A stretch of DNA of 6,726 bases from an uncultured Dietzia sp. (GTDB lineage Bacteria; Actinomycetota; Actinomycetes; Mycobacteriales; Mycobacteriaceae): assembly GCA_946570335.1 (NCBI GenBank), contig CAMNYG010000071.1, positions 1 through 6,726 on the forward strand, read 5' to 3'. Below, piece after piece: positions 1 to 6,726 of this stretch. Position 1 is the stretch's first letter. Each line of letters opens with the position of its first letter. The notes under the pieces were generated by a model. It was not told the origin of the DNA, made no database searches, and saw nothing but the letters and a program-made list of their open reading frames with translations. The translations under genes and the position numbers were made by a program.

Positions 1-71
1 GTGGCGCCGGACGGCCCACCAAACGGGAGCGTCGCGAGACCGATCGGCTCATGGGCCGCGACCGGCGCTGA
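1..71 (+). CDS. C-terminal end of an S4-domain RNA-binding protein (Hsp15-like), partial
   Basis: Only the last 22 codons are in the window, read in the frame starting at base 3 and ending with TGA at 69-71; the gene begins upstream of the left edge. The peptide ends GRPTKRERRETDRLMGRDRR. The R-P-x-K-(K/R)-E-R-R core followed by a basic tail closely resembles the C-terminus of E. coli Hsp15 (HslR), where RPDKKERRD occupies the same place, and of actinobacterial S4-domain homologues. Hsp15 binds 50S subunits that still carry nascent-chain tRNA and helps rescue stalled ribosomes; the tail is part of its RNA-binding surface. The S4 domain itself is not visible, so the call rests on this tail alone. 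Other basic-tailed RNA-binding proteins remain possible. The gene converges on treY, with 45 bases between the two stop codons, and has no evident link to trehalose metabolism. Confidence 0.6.
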   Translation, partial: GAGRPTKRERRETDRLMGRDRR

Positions 72-116
72 GGGGGGCGGGGAGCCGTCGCGCTGGAGCG
101 ACACACCCGTCGACCG
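72..116. other. Convergent intergenic gap with a weak hairpin
   Basis: These 45 bases separate the stop of the plus-strand Hsp15-like gene from the stop of treY on the minus strand. They begin with a G-rich run (72-81). They also hold a 5-bp inverted repeat, GTCGC at 87-91 and GCGAC at 98-102, with a 6-base loop. The stem is short and has no T-run on either side, so it is not a convincing intrinsic terminator. A weak bidirectional structure or Rho-dependent termination would both fit. Nothing in the gap looks like the start of treZ. Confidence 0.3.
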
Positions 117-2570
117 TCAGGCGGTCCTACGGACGAGGATCACGACGGGCACTGCCGACAGCAGCTCACCCACGTCGATCCGGCCCGAGATCGACGGGCC
201 GTCCGGGCGGACCGTCCACACACCGCGTGGCAGGACGGCGACGGTGCCCAGGAAATCGTCGGCCGACATGACCGCGGAGCGTCGCCGGGCGATCACGCCG
301 ACCGCAGACCCGAGTTCGCCACGGCCGTGATCGTCGCCGGTGTCCTCCAGCGGCCGCAGGAACGCCACCACGTCTGCTGCGGCCGGGCCCTCGACCGGGA
401 TCGGCAGATGAGCGCCGCCGGCCATCGCCCCGGGATGTTCGCGGCGAAGTCGCAGGAGTTCGCGGACAAGCAGGAACTTGGGATGACCGACCCGGGCGAC
501 CGCGCCGGAACGCAGTGGCCCGAAATCCACGAAGCGGCGATTGTCGGGATCGACGAGCGAGTCCTCCCACACCTCCGTGCCCTGGTACACGTCCGGCACA
601 CCGGGGCAGAGCAGCTGCACGGCTTTGGCGACGAGCGAGTTGTCCCGGCCGGCGGGCGCGATGCGCTCGACGAACGGGCCCAGCAGCCCGGTGCCCGAAT
701 CGATCAGTGAATCGATCCACCGGTGCATCCGGGACTCGAATTCTCGGTTCTGATCGGTCCACGTGGTGTGGACGGCGGCCTCGCGCATCGCCTTGTCGGC
801 GTACTCGTGCAGCCGGGACCTCAGGTTCTCCGACGGCCCGCCCAGCTCCGGCCACACACCCACGATCACCTGCAGGAGGAAGTATCCGGCATCGGGGGCG
901 GGCGGCGGGAACTCCTCGAACACCGCCGCGACGAAGCCGGCCCATTCACCGGGCACCTGCGAGAGCACCGAGATCCGGGCGCGCACGTCCTCACCGCGCT
1001 TGGTGTCGTGAGTGGTCAGGGCGGTCATTGAACGCGGTGAACTGGCCGCACGCTCGGCCATCGCCAGGTGAAACGCCTCGACCCCCAGCCCCATCCGTCC
1101 GGGTGAGCCACCGACCTCGTTGAGCGAGACCAGCCGACCGAGTCGGTAGAACAGCCGGTCTTCTTCCGCCTTGGCAGTGGCCGCGCCTTGGACCTGTGCG
1201 AGCCGCACCGACGACTCTCCACCGCGGGCCAGCGCAGCGCCCACGATGCGCAGTGCCGCCGTCAGCTCCGGCCGCAGCCGCCGCAGCTGATCCAGGATCG
1301 CTGGGAGCGTGCCGCGCAGGACGGGATAGTCCGCCCGGTAGTACGGCGTGGCGGCGATCACCGAGAGCAGCGCCTCCCGCAGGTGGGAGTCGACGTCGGT
1401 GGTGGCCTCGCCGTCGGAACCCACGCCGGCATCGCGCCGCACCGCCCGCACCAACCGTGCCAACTCCGGCGCCAGGTCCTCACTCACGATCTGCCGTTTG
1501 AACTCCGCGGACTGCGTATGCACCTGCACCTCGTCGCCGGGCGCGCCACAGTACCGCTGCGCCAGCTCGGTCAACCGCGCCTGACCATGGCCGTCCACAA
1601 GCAGGTGGTCGATGAGCCGCAGCGCGTCGTAGCCGGTGGTGCCGTCGACGGGCATCGTCGGCTCCAGCACCTCGGGCGGAGTCGAAGCGTCGCCGGGGGC
1701 CAGGATCTTCTCCAGCAGGAGCCAGCGGTCACCGACGAGCTCGCGTAAGCGTCGTGTGTAGCCCACCGGATCGGCCAGACCGTCCGGGTGATCCACACGG
1801 ATGCCGTCGACCAGGTCTTCCTGGCACCACCGGCGCACCTCGGCGTGGGTGGCGTCGAAGACCGCCGGATCCTCCTGACGGACGCCGGCCAGGCCGGTGA
1901 CGGTGAAGAACCGGCGGAACCCGAGCAGTGGCTCGCGCCAGGGGACGAGCCGGTAGTGCTGCCGGTCGTGGATCTCACGCGCCACGTCGCCGTGCGTACC
2001 CGGCGCCGGGTGCTCCGTGCCCGGGGCGAGCGGGAAGCGGTGCTCGTGGAAACGGAGCTCCGCCTCGCCGCCGGGGGTGTGGTCGGGCCCGACGACGACG
2101 AGGTCCGCCACATCGTCCGGCGAGCCCAGCACCGGGATCGCGATCTTCCCGTCAGCCCCGTTGTCGACCGCGGTATCGAAGTCGAAGAACGAGAAATACG
2201 GCGATTCGGGCCCCCTGCGCAGCGCGTCCCACCACCACGGGTTGTCGGCCGGCTGGGCGACCCCCAGGTGGTTGGGCACGATGTCCACCACCAGGCCCAG
2301 ACCGTGCTCCCGGCAGACCGCGCGCAGCGCCCGCAGACCGTCGATCCCGCCGAGTTCCGGCGAGACGGTTGTCGGGTCCGTCACGTCGTAGCCGTGGGTC
2401 GAGCCGGGCACGGCGGTGAGGATCGGCGACAGGTATACCGCGCCCACGCCGAGATCAGCGAGGTAGGGCAGGAGGTCCCGGGCGTCGGCCAGCGTGAAGC
2501 CACGACCGTCCGGGTCGGAGGAGGGGGTGCGCAGTTGGAGCCGGTATGTGCTGGAGAGGGGGTGGCGCAT
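117..2570 (-). CDS. treY: Maltooligosyltrehalose synthase (TreY)
   Basis: TreY is a cytoplasmic GH13 enzyme that isomerises the reducing-end alpha-1,4 bond of a maltodextrin to alpha,alpha-1,1, giving maltooligosyltrehalose, the substrate of TreZ. The 817-residue protein opens with the family signature STYRLQL (residues 7-13). The four GH13 regions are intact: DIVPNH (96-101); GIRVDHPDGL (256-265), with nucleophile D260; LLLEK (284-288), with acid/base E287; and TTHDTKRGED (519-528), with H521 and D522. SAEFKRQI (354-361) and the PGVPDVYQGTE stretch near the C-terminus are also typical of TreY. The length fits actinobacterial TreY (roughly 765-815 from memory). The ATG at 2570-2568 is favoured because STYRLQL follows at once and it lies 3 bases after the glgX stop, implying translational coupling. 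The catalytic residues are all present, so the enzyme should be active. Unusually, treZ does not follow. Family assignment is near certain. Confidence 0.97.
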   Translation of the reverse strand: MRHPLSSTYRLQLRTPSSDPDGRGFTLADARDLLPYLADLGVGAVYLSPILTAVPGSTHGYDVTDPTTVSPELGGIDGLRALRAVCREHGLGLVVDIVPNHLGVAQPADNPWWWDALRRGPESPYFSFFDFDTAVDNGADGKIAIPVLGSPDDVADLVVVGPDHTPGGEAELRFHEHRFPLAPGTEHPAPGTHGDVAREIHDRQHYRLVPWREPLLGFRRFFTVTGLAGVRQEDPAVFDATHAEVRRWCQEDLVDGIRVDHPDGLADPVGYTRRLRELVGDRWLLLEKILAPGDASTPPEVLEPTMPVDGTTGYDALRLIDHLLVDGHGQARLTELAQRYCGAPGDEVQVHTQSAEFKRQIVSEDLAPELARLVRAVRRDAGVGSDGEATTDVDSHLREALLSVIAATPYYRADYPVLRGTLPAILDQLRRLRPELTAALRIVGAALARGGESSVRLAQVQGAATAKAEEDRLFYRLGRLVSLNEVGGSPGRMGLGVEAFHLAMAERAASSPRSMTALTTHDTKRGEDVRARISVLSQVPGEWAGFVAAVFEEFPPPAPDAGYFLLQVIVGVWPELGGPSENLRSRLHEYADKAMREAAVHTTWTDQNREFESRMHRWIDSLIDSGTGLLGPFVERIAPAGRDNSLVAKAVQLLCPGVPDVYQGTEVWEDSLVDPDNRRFVDFGPLRSGAVARVGHPKFLLVRELLRLRREHPGAMAGGAHLPIPVEGPAAADVVAFLRPLEDTGDDHGRGELGSAVGVIARRRSAVMSADDFLGTVAVLPRGVWTVRPDGPSISGRIDVGELLSAVPVVILVRRTA

Positions 2571-2573
2571 CGG

Positions 2574-4745
2574 TCAGTCCAGCTTCCGCAGGACGACGGT
2601 CGAGCGGCCGACCACCGAGAGCATGTCCTCGGCCGACAGGTCGGGGGTCTCGTCCCCGGCGTCGGCGGCGGTGTCCAGCACGACATGCCAGTTCCGCGCG
2701 TACTCCCCGCCGAGCAGAGAGAATTCGATCGGCTCGTGGTGGGCGTTGAACAGCATCAGGAACGAGTCGTCGACGATCCGCTGGCCGCGTTCGTCCGGCT
2801 CGCGGATGCCCTCGCCGTTGAGGAACACCGCCAGCGACTTACCGAACCCGGAATCCCAGTCCTTGCTGGTCATCTCCGAACCGTCCGGGGTGAACCACGC
2901 GATGTCCTGCGGATCCTCCTCACCGCGTAGCGGGGAGCCGAAGAACCGGCGACGCCGGAACACCGGATGGTCCTGGCGCAGCGACACCAGTCGGCGGGTG
3001 AACTCGAGGAGATCCGACTGCTCCTCGTCGAGTTCCCAGTTCATCCATGCCGTCTCGTTGTCCTGGCAGTAGACGTTGTTGTTGCCGTGCTGTGTGCGGG
3101 CGATCTCGTCGCCGTGCGAGATCATCGGGGTGCCCTGCGACAATATGAGAGTGGTGAGCAGGTTGCGGCGCTGCCGGTGGCGCAGCGCCAGGACCTCCGG
3201 ATCGTCGGTGGTGCCCTCGACGCCGCAGTTCCAGGAGCGGTTGTGGCTCTCGCCGTCGTTGCCGTCCTCTCCATTGGCCTCGTTGTGCTTCTCGTTGTAG
3301 CTCACCAGGTCGTTGAGCGTGAAGCCGTCGTGGGCAGTGACGAAGTTGATCGACGCGGTGGGCCGGCGGCCGGTGTGCTCGTACAGGTCCGAGGAGCCGG
3401 TCAGGCGGGAGGCGAACTCGCCGAGGGTGGCGGGCTCGCCGCGCCAGAAGTCCCGCACGGTGTCACGGAACCGGCCGTTCCACTCGGTCCACAGGGGCGG
3501 GAAGTTGCCCACCTGGTAGCCGCCCTCGCCGACGTCCCACGGTTCGGCGATGAGCTTGACCTGGCTCACCACAGGGTCCTGCTGGACCAGGTCGAAGAAC
3601 GAGGACAGCCGGTCGACCTCGTGCAGACCGCGTGCCAGGGTGGATGCCAGGTCGAACCGGAAGCCGTCGACGTGCATCTCCAGGATCCAGTAGCGCAGCG
3701 AATCCATGATGAGCTGCAGCGAGTGCGGGTGGCGGACGTTGAGCGTGTTCCCGGTGCCCGTGTAGTCCTTGTAGTGCTGTTCGTCGCCCTCCACCAGCCG
3801 GTAGTAGGCCTGGTTGTCGATGCCACGGAACCCGATGGTCGGGCCCAGGTGGTTGCCCTCGGCCGTGTGGTTGTAGACCACGTCGAGGATCACCTCGATG
3901 TCTGCGTCGTGGAACGTCTTGACCATGGCCTTGAACTCGGACACCGCATCGCCGGGCTTCTCCGCGAAGGCGTACTCGTTGTGCGGGGCCAGAAAGCCGA
4001 AGCTGTTGTAGCCCCAGTAGTTGCGCAGGCCCAGGTCGATCAGGCGCTGGTCCTGCATGAACTGGTGCACCGGCATGAGTTCGATCGCGGTGACTCCCAG
4101 GCTCTTGAGATGCTCGATGATCGCCGGGTGGCACAGGCCGGAGTAGGTGCCGCGCATCTCGGCCGGGATGTCCGGGTGTGTGGCGGTCATGCCCTTGACG
4201 TGCGCCTCGTAGATCGTCGTGTTGTGGTACTCGTGGCGCGGCGCACGGTCGTTGCCCCAGTCGAAGAAGGGGTTGATCACCACGGTGGTCATCGTGTGCC
4301 CCAGCGAGTCGTCGGTGTTGCGCTGCGTGGGGTCGTCGAGATCGTAGCTGTGCAGGCTGGGGTCGCCGTCGAAGGCGCCGCTGAACGCCTTGCCGTACGG
4401 GTCGAGCAGCAGTTTGGACGGATCGCAGCGCAGTCCCTGCTCGGGCTCGTACGGTCCGTGAACGCGGTAGCCGTAGCGCTGACCGGGCGTCACGCCGAGG
4501 AGGTAGCAGTGCCAGATGTGGCCGTCCACCTCGGTGAGTTCGACACGGGTCTCCGCGCCCTCCCTGTCGATGAGGCAGAGCTCGACCTTCTCGGCGACCT
4601 CGGAGAACAGCGCGAAGTTGGTGCCGGTGCCGTCGTAGGTGGCTCCCAGCGGGTATGCCGTGCCGGGCCAGGCGCGGACGAGTTCGGGGGCGGGCTGCTG
4701 CTGGTCGGCATGGGTCACGAGGCCCAAGCGTAGTGCGTTGGCCAC
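2574..4745 (-). CDS. glgX: Glycogen debranching enzyme GlgX/TreX (isoamylase type)
   Basis: This cytoplasmic GH13 enzyme, with an N-terminal CBM48-like domain, hydrolyses alpha-1,6 branch points in glycogen and releases the linear maltodextrins used by TreY. The 723-residue reading begins its conserved part at YPLGATYDGTGTNFALFSE (31-49), the usual N-terminal signature. Catalytic regions are complete: DVVYNH (288-293); GFRFDLAST (361-369), with nucleophile D365; IAEPWD (399-404), with acid/base E401; and TAHDGFT (470-476), with H472 and D473. NYWGYNSFGF (242-251) is also characteristic. Length agrees with mycobacterial TreX (about 720). The start is uncertain. The GTG at 4745 gives the longest form but has no Shine-Dalgarno. 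The GTG at 4718 (residue 10) gives an N-terminus closer in length to homologues and lies just after a TANNNT box. The gene lies 55 bases after the acyltransferase and 3 bases before treY, so an operon is likely. Function is confident from motifs and context. Confidence 0.96.
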   Translation of the reverse strand: MANALRLGLVTHADQQQPAPELVRAWPGTAYPLGATYDGTGTNFALFSEVAEKVELCLIDREGAETRVELTEVDGHIWHCYLLGVTPGQRYGYRVHGPYEPEQGLRCDPSKLLLDPYGKAFSGAFDGDPSLHSYDLDDPTQRNTDDSLGHTMTTVVINPFFDWGNDRAPRHEYHNTTIYEAHVKGMTATHPDIPAEMRGTYSGLCHPAIIEHLKSLGVTAIELMPVHQFMQDQRLIDLGLRNYWGYNSFGFLAPHNEYAFAEKPGDAVSEFKAMVKTFHDADIEVILDVVYNHTAEGNHLGPTIGFRGIDNQAYYRLVEGDEQHYKDYTGTGNTLNVRHPHSLQLIMDSLRYWILEMHVDGFRFDLASTLARGLHEVDRLSSFFDLVQQDPVVSQVKLIAEPWDVGEGGYQVGNFPPLWTEWNGRFRDTVRDFWRGEPATLGEFASRLTGSSDLYEHTGRRPTASINFVTAHDGFTLNDLVSYNEKHNEANGEDGNDGESHNRSWNCGVEGTTDDPEVLALRHRQRRNLLTTLILSQGTPMISHGDEIARTQHGNNNVYCQDNETAWMNWELDEEQSDLLEFTRRLVSLRQDHPVFRRRRFFGSPLRGEEDPQDIAWFTPDGSEMTSKDWDSGFGKSLAVFLNGEGIREPDERGQRIVDDSFLMLFNAHHEPIEFSLLGGEYARNWHVVLDTAADAGDETPDLSAEDMLSVVGRSTVVLRKLD
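2583..2587 (-). promoter_or_regulatory. Possible weak ribosome binding site for treY
   Basis: On the minus strand a GGAAG lies inside the last codons of glgX, 12 bases before the treY ATG. The spacing is longer than ideal and no better Shine-Dalgarno match is nearer. With only TGA-CCG-ATG joining the two genes, ribosomes finishing glgX probably re-initiate on treY, so a strong site may not be needed. Confidence 0.25.
4727..4732 (-). promoter_or_regulatory. Candidate -10 box for a leaderless glgX transcript
   Basis: Minus-strand TACGCT fits the actinobacterial -10 consensus TANNNT and ends 8 bases before a GTG codon at 4718 in the glgX frame. A transcript starting 7-9 bases downstream of the box would begin at or next to that GTG, giving a leaderless mRNA, which is common in mycobacteria. 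No good -35 element is seen at the usual distance, and a TANNNT match is expected by chance fairly often. This is a suggestion only. Confidence 0.22.
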
Positions 4746-4800
4746 GCATCGGGACGGGTGTGAACCCGCTGCGCTGGTCAGTCCGCCGGGCGCGGGTCGG
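4746..4800 (-). other. Gap between the acyltransferase and glgX, with a small hairpin
   Basis: These 55 bases lie between the acyltransferase stop and the longest glgX start. They hold a 5-bp perfect inverted repeat, CGGGT (4755-4759) and ACCCG (4764-4768), around a 4-base loop. There is no downstream T-run in the direction of transcription, so it is unlikely to terminate the acyltransferase message. No Shine-Dalgarno is visible before the GTG at 4745. The gap is short enough for co-transcription, but it could also hold part of a glgX promoter. Confidence 0.3.
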
Positions 4801-6726
4801 TCACCACCACCCGGTGGCGGGACCCATCTGTCGTGCCAGCTCGCCGGAGGCGGATCGGACCCACGATCCGGAAAGGTGGTGGGAGTCGTGGTAGACGATC
4901 ACATTGCCCGCCACGACGGGGCAGTTGCCCGGGTCGCAGAGGCCGTCGGTGAGGTCGATGAGCCGGACGTTGTCGAGTCCGGCGGCGGCGAGGGATGCGG
5001 GGTTGATCGGGGAGATGGATCGCTCGCGGGGCATGCCGCACTCCTCGGGCGTGCCGCCGTCACCGAGGCAGTCCCCGGCGCGGATCGGTCCGCGGCCGTT
5101 GTTCAGCCACGGGGTGTCGCGGATCGCGAGCACGCCGATTCCCTGGTCGCCGAGCGCGCGCCACAGGTCGACGTACTGGCGTGGGGTGATGTCGGGGCCC
5201 ATCACCCCCACGGGCCTGGTCGCCGTGGTGAACACGAACTCCGGCTGCAGGCCGATCAGTGAGGCCAGGGCCTCGGGCGTCCATTCGGTGCAGCTCTCGT
5301 ACAGCTGCTCGTCGCTGTCGGAGACCGTGGCGTCGAGGGTGAGGGGGCAGCCCATCTTGAGGACGGTGACCACGCGGAAGCCGTAATGGCGGCCCACCTC
5401 GTCGAGTCCGCTGATCCAGTGTTCGGCGTGCGAACCCCCGACCAACGCGACGGTACGGGGCGAGGTCACGTCGCCGTAGACACACATGGTCACTTCGCTG
5501 GTCTCGAAGTCCGAGATGCAGCCGTCCGTGGTGCTGGGGGGCAGGTCGTTGCCCACTTGGAGGAGGGAGGGCAGGAACGGTACGTCTTCTGGCGCCCCGG
5601 TGCCGTCGAGAAAGGCGCGGGCGCCGGGGTGGTCGGGGTCGGTGAGGGAGTCGACGTAGGGGACGGCCGAGCGCGATGCGGAGGTGGCACCCCACCAGCC
5701 GACGGTGCCCAGGGTGGCGACGGCGGCGGCGACGACGAATGCGGTCGCCCCCACGAACTGCTTCTGCTGGCCGACCGTCCGGGCGGGCCCGCCTCGTTTC
5801 GCATCTCGTGCGGCGGCGGCGGGGGTCGTGCGGTTCTTGGCGCGGCTGGGCATCCGGAGTGGCCGCTCGATGTACTTCTCGGTGATGAGTGCGAGTACCA
5901 CCGAGATCACGATGATGGTGATCCCGGAGACGAGGGTGATCTCCGCGTCGCGATCGTAGGACAGCCACAGGATGAGCAGCGGCCAGTGCCACAGGTACAG
6001 GGAGTAGGAGATGTCGCCCAGTCGGCGGAACAGTTTCCCGGACAGCAACCAGGTGATCGGATCCAGCCTGGGGGTCGCACGCACGCCGGGCGGGAGGTTG
6101 CCGCCCAGCACGATGAGGAGTGCCCCACCGATCGGATACCAGGCCAGCGGGCCGGGGAAGTAGCCGGCCCCGTCGAAGAAGAACCCGGTGCTCACCACGA
6201 GGAAGAGTCCCGCGGCGGTGGTCAGCAGCCTGAGCGGCCACGGCAGGACGATCCCGGCCAGCACGATCGCCACGAGCCCGCCGACGAGCAGCTCCCACAT
6301 GCGGGAGGCCGTGTCGTAGTAGTTCCAGGCCTGGTTCGCGTTCTGCCCGATGACCGACCACCAGACGGACGCGGCGGTGCCCAGGGCGACCAGGCCCACG
6401 AGGAACCACTTGGGGGTCCCGCGTCGGATGAGCAGCCGCCACAGCGCGGTGCTTCCCAGGACCACGGCGAGGGCGATCAGGTAGAACTGCCCCTGAACCG
6501 ACATCGACCACAGGTGCTGCAGGGGGGAGATGGTGGCGTCTGCGGCCGCGTAGTCGGACGCCGTGTACGCAAGCTCCCAGTTCTGGTAGTAGAGCAGAGA
6601 GGCGACGGTCTGGTCGAAGATCGCGGTCCACTGGGTGGGTGGCTTGATGAGGAGCGTGCCCACGACGGTGGCGAAGACGGTCACCAGCAGCGCCGGATAG
6701 AGCCTGCGGATCAGTCGTTTGACGTG
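4801..6726 (-). CDS. Membrane O-acyltransferase: AT3 domain fused to SGNH domain, N-terminus missing
   Basis: AT3 (acyltransferase-3, OafA type) proteins move acyl groups across the membrane onto envelope sugars or lipids; a fused SGNH domain completes transfer outside the cell. The 641 residues here start mid-gene. The frame stays open from the right edge, and RLIRRLYPALL (4-14) matches the early AT3 (R)RxxP region, so the GTG at 6684 is internal. HLWSMSVQGQFYL (71-83) and ISYSLYLWHWPLLIL (239-253) are AT3 signatures. About nine hydrophobic segments are visible: near 9-27, 81-99, 107-127, 144-163, 165-184, 193-211, 241-257, 263-282 and 324-346; the last leads to the outer domain. The SGNH part has VGGSHAEHW (429-437), with probable nucleophile S432, and DSHHLS (614-619), with probable D614 and H617. 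Its eight cysteines (403, 415, 460, 479, 553, 563, 597, 602) suggest disulfides. By position it matches Rv1565c beside M. tuberculosis treX. Substrate unknown; the first helices and catalytic AT3 His lie outside the window. Confidence 0.93.
   Translation of the reverse strand, partial: HVKRLIRRLYPALLVTVFATVVGTLLIKPPTQWTAIFDQTVASLLYYQNWELAYTASDYAAADATISPLQHLWSMSVQGQFYLIALAVVLGSTALWRLLIRRGTPKWFLVGLVALGTAASVWWSVIGQNANQAWNYYDTASRMWELLVGGLVAIVLAGIVLPWPLRLLTTAAGLFLVVSTGFFFDGAGYFPGPLAWYPIGGALLIVLGGNLPPGVRATPRLDPITWLLSGKLFRRLGDISYSLYLWHWPLLILWLSYDRDAEITLVSGITIIVISVVLALITEKYIERPLRMPSRAKNRTTPAAAARDAKRGGPARTVGQQKQFVGATAFVVAAAVATLGTVGWWGATSASRSAVPYVDSLTDPDHPGARAFLDGTGAPEDVPFLPSLLQVGNDLPPSTTDGCISDFETSEVTMCVYGDVTSPRTVALVGGSHAEHWISGLDEVGRHYGFRVVTVLKMGCPLTLDATVSDSDEQLYESCTEWTPEALASLIGLQPEFVFTTATRPVGVMGPDITPRQYVDLWRALGDQGIGVLAIRDTPWLNNGRGPIRAGDCLGDGGTPEECGMPRERSISPINPASLAAAGLDNVRLIDLTDGLCDPGNCPVVAGNVIVYHDSHHLSGSWVRSASGELARQMGPATGWW

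Noticed and set aside
87..102. Hairpin as an intrinsic terminator
   Set aside because: The stem is only five base pairs and no T-run follows on either strand.
1..106. Minus-strand frame from a GTG at 106, where treZ could begin
   Set aside because: It is open to the edge but reads as Arg/Ser/Pro-rich sequence with nothing like a TreZ N-terminus, and it is antisense to the Hsp15-like tail.
1..330. 109-codon plus-strand frame at the left edge
   Set aside because: It overlaps the end of treY and competes with the better-supported Hsp15-like frame that ends at 71. Its translation is Pro/Arg/Thr-rich with no motif.
1788..2930. 380-codon open frame on the plus strand across the treY/glgX junction
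   Set aside because: It spans two well-supported minus-strand genes and shows no domain or motif; it is a GC-bias artefact.
2967..4733. 588-codon open frame on the plus strand, antisense to glgX
   Set aside because: It lies entirely opposite glgX, whose motifs and catalytic residues are complete. Long antisense frames are expected in very GC-rich genes, and its translation is a low-complexity Val/Arg/Gly-rich sequence with no recognisable domain.
5060..6631. 523-codon alternative minus-strand frame inside the acyltransferase
   Set aside because: It is Arg/Pro-rich, with none of the hydrophobic segments or AT3/SGNH motifs that the true frame shows.
6682..6684. GTG as the start of the acyltransferase
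   Set aside because: The frame stays open to the window edge, and the 14 codons before it (including RLIRRLYPALL) match the conserved early AT3 region, so this Val is internal.
1..6726. tRNA, rRNA, CRISPR, transposase, phage genes or large repeats
   Set aside because: By eye on both strands, nothing matched such elements, and the coding frames of the metabolic genes account for nearly the whole window.

Overview
The window looks like ordinary chromosomal DNA from a high-GC actinobacterium, most likely a mycolic-acid-producing member of the Mycobacteriales (the Mycobacterium/Rhodococcus/Gordonia/Dietzia group). The basis is the very GC-rich sequence, the strong G/C bias at third codon positions, the sequence character of the TreX and TreY proteins, and a gene order that matches from memory the Mycobacterium tuberculosis block Rv1565c-treX-treY. 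The genus cannot be fixed from the sequence alone.

Layout, left to right. Positions 1-71 hold the last 22 codons of a plus-strand gene whose tail resembles the C-terminus of Hsp15-type S4 RNA-binding proteins. A 45-base convergent gap (72-116) follows. The rest of the window is one minus-strand block, transcribed right to left. A membrane acyltransferase with a C-terminal SGNH domain enters from the right edge (4801-6726, N-terminus missing). After 55 bases comes glgX/treX (2574-4745), the glycogen-debranching enzyme. Three bases later comes treY (117-2570), maltooligosyltrehalose synthase. No tRNA, rRNA, CRISPR array, insertion sequence or long repeat was found, and no stretch over 300 bases lacks a gene.

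How the genes work together. GlgX/TreX removes alpha-1,6 branches from glycogen and frees linear maltodextrins. TreY turns the reducing-end glucose bond of those chains from alpha-1,4 into alpha,alpha-1,1, making maltooligosyltrehalose. TreZ would then release trehalose, but no treZ follows treY here: a convergent, unrelated gene lies there instead, so the third step must be encoded elsewhere or be absent. In mycolate-bearing actinobacteria trehalose is a compatible solute and the carrier for trehalose mycolates. The neighbouring AT3-SGNH protein probably O-acylates an envelope glycan or glycolipid; its substrate cannot be read from sequence.

No clearly new system was found. The points most worth a second look are the missing treZ, the conserved but unexplained link between the acyltransferase and trehalose genes, a Gly in place of the usual Asp in the SGNH GDS motif, and an uncertain, possibly leaderless, glgX start.
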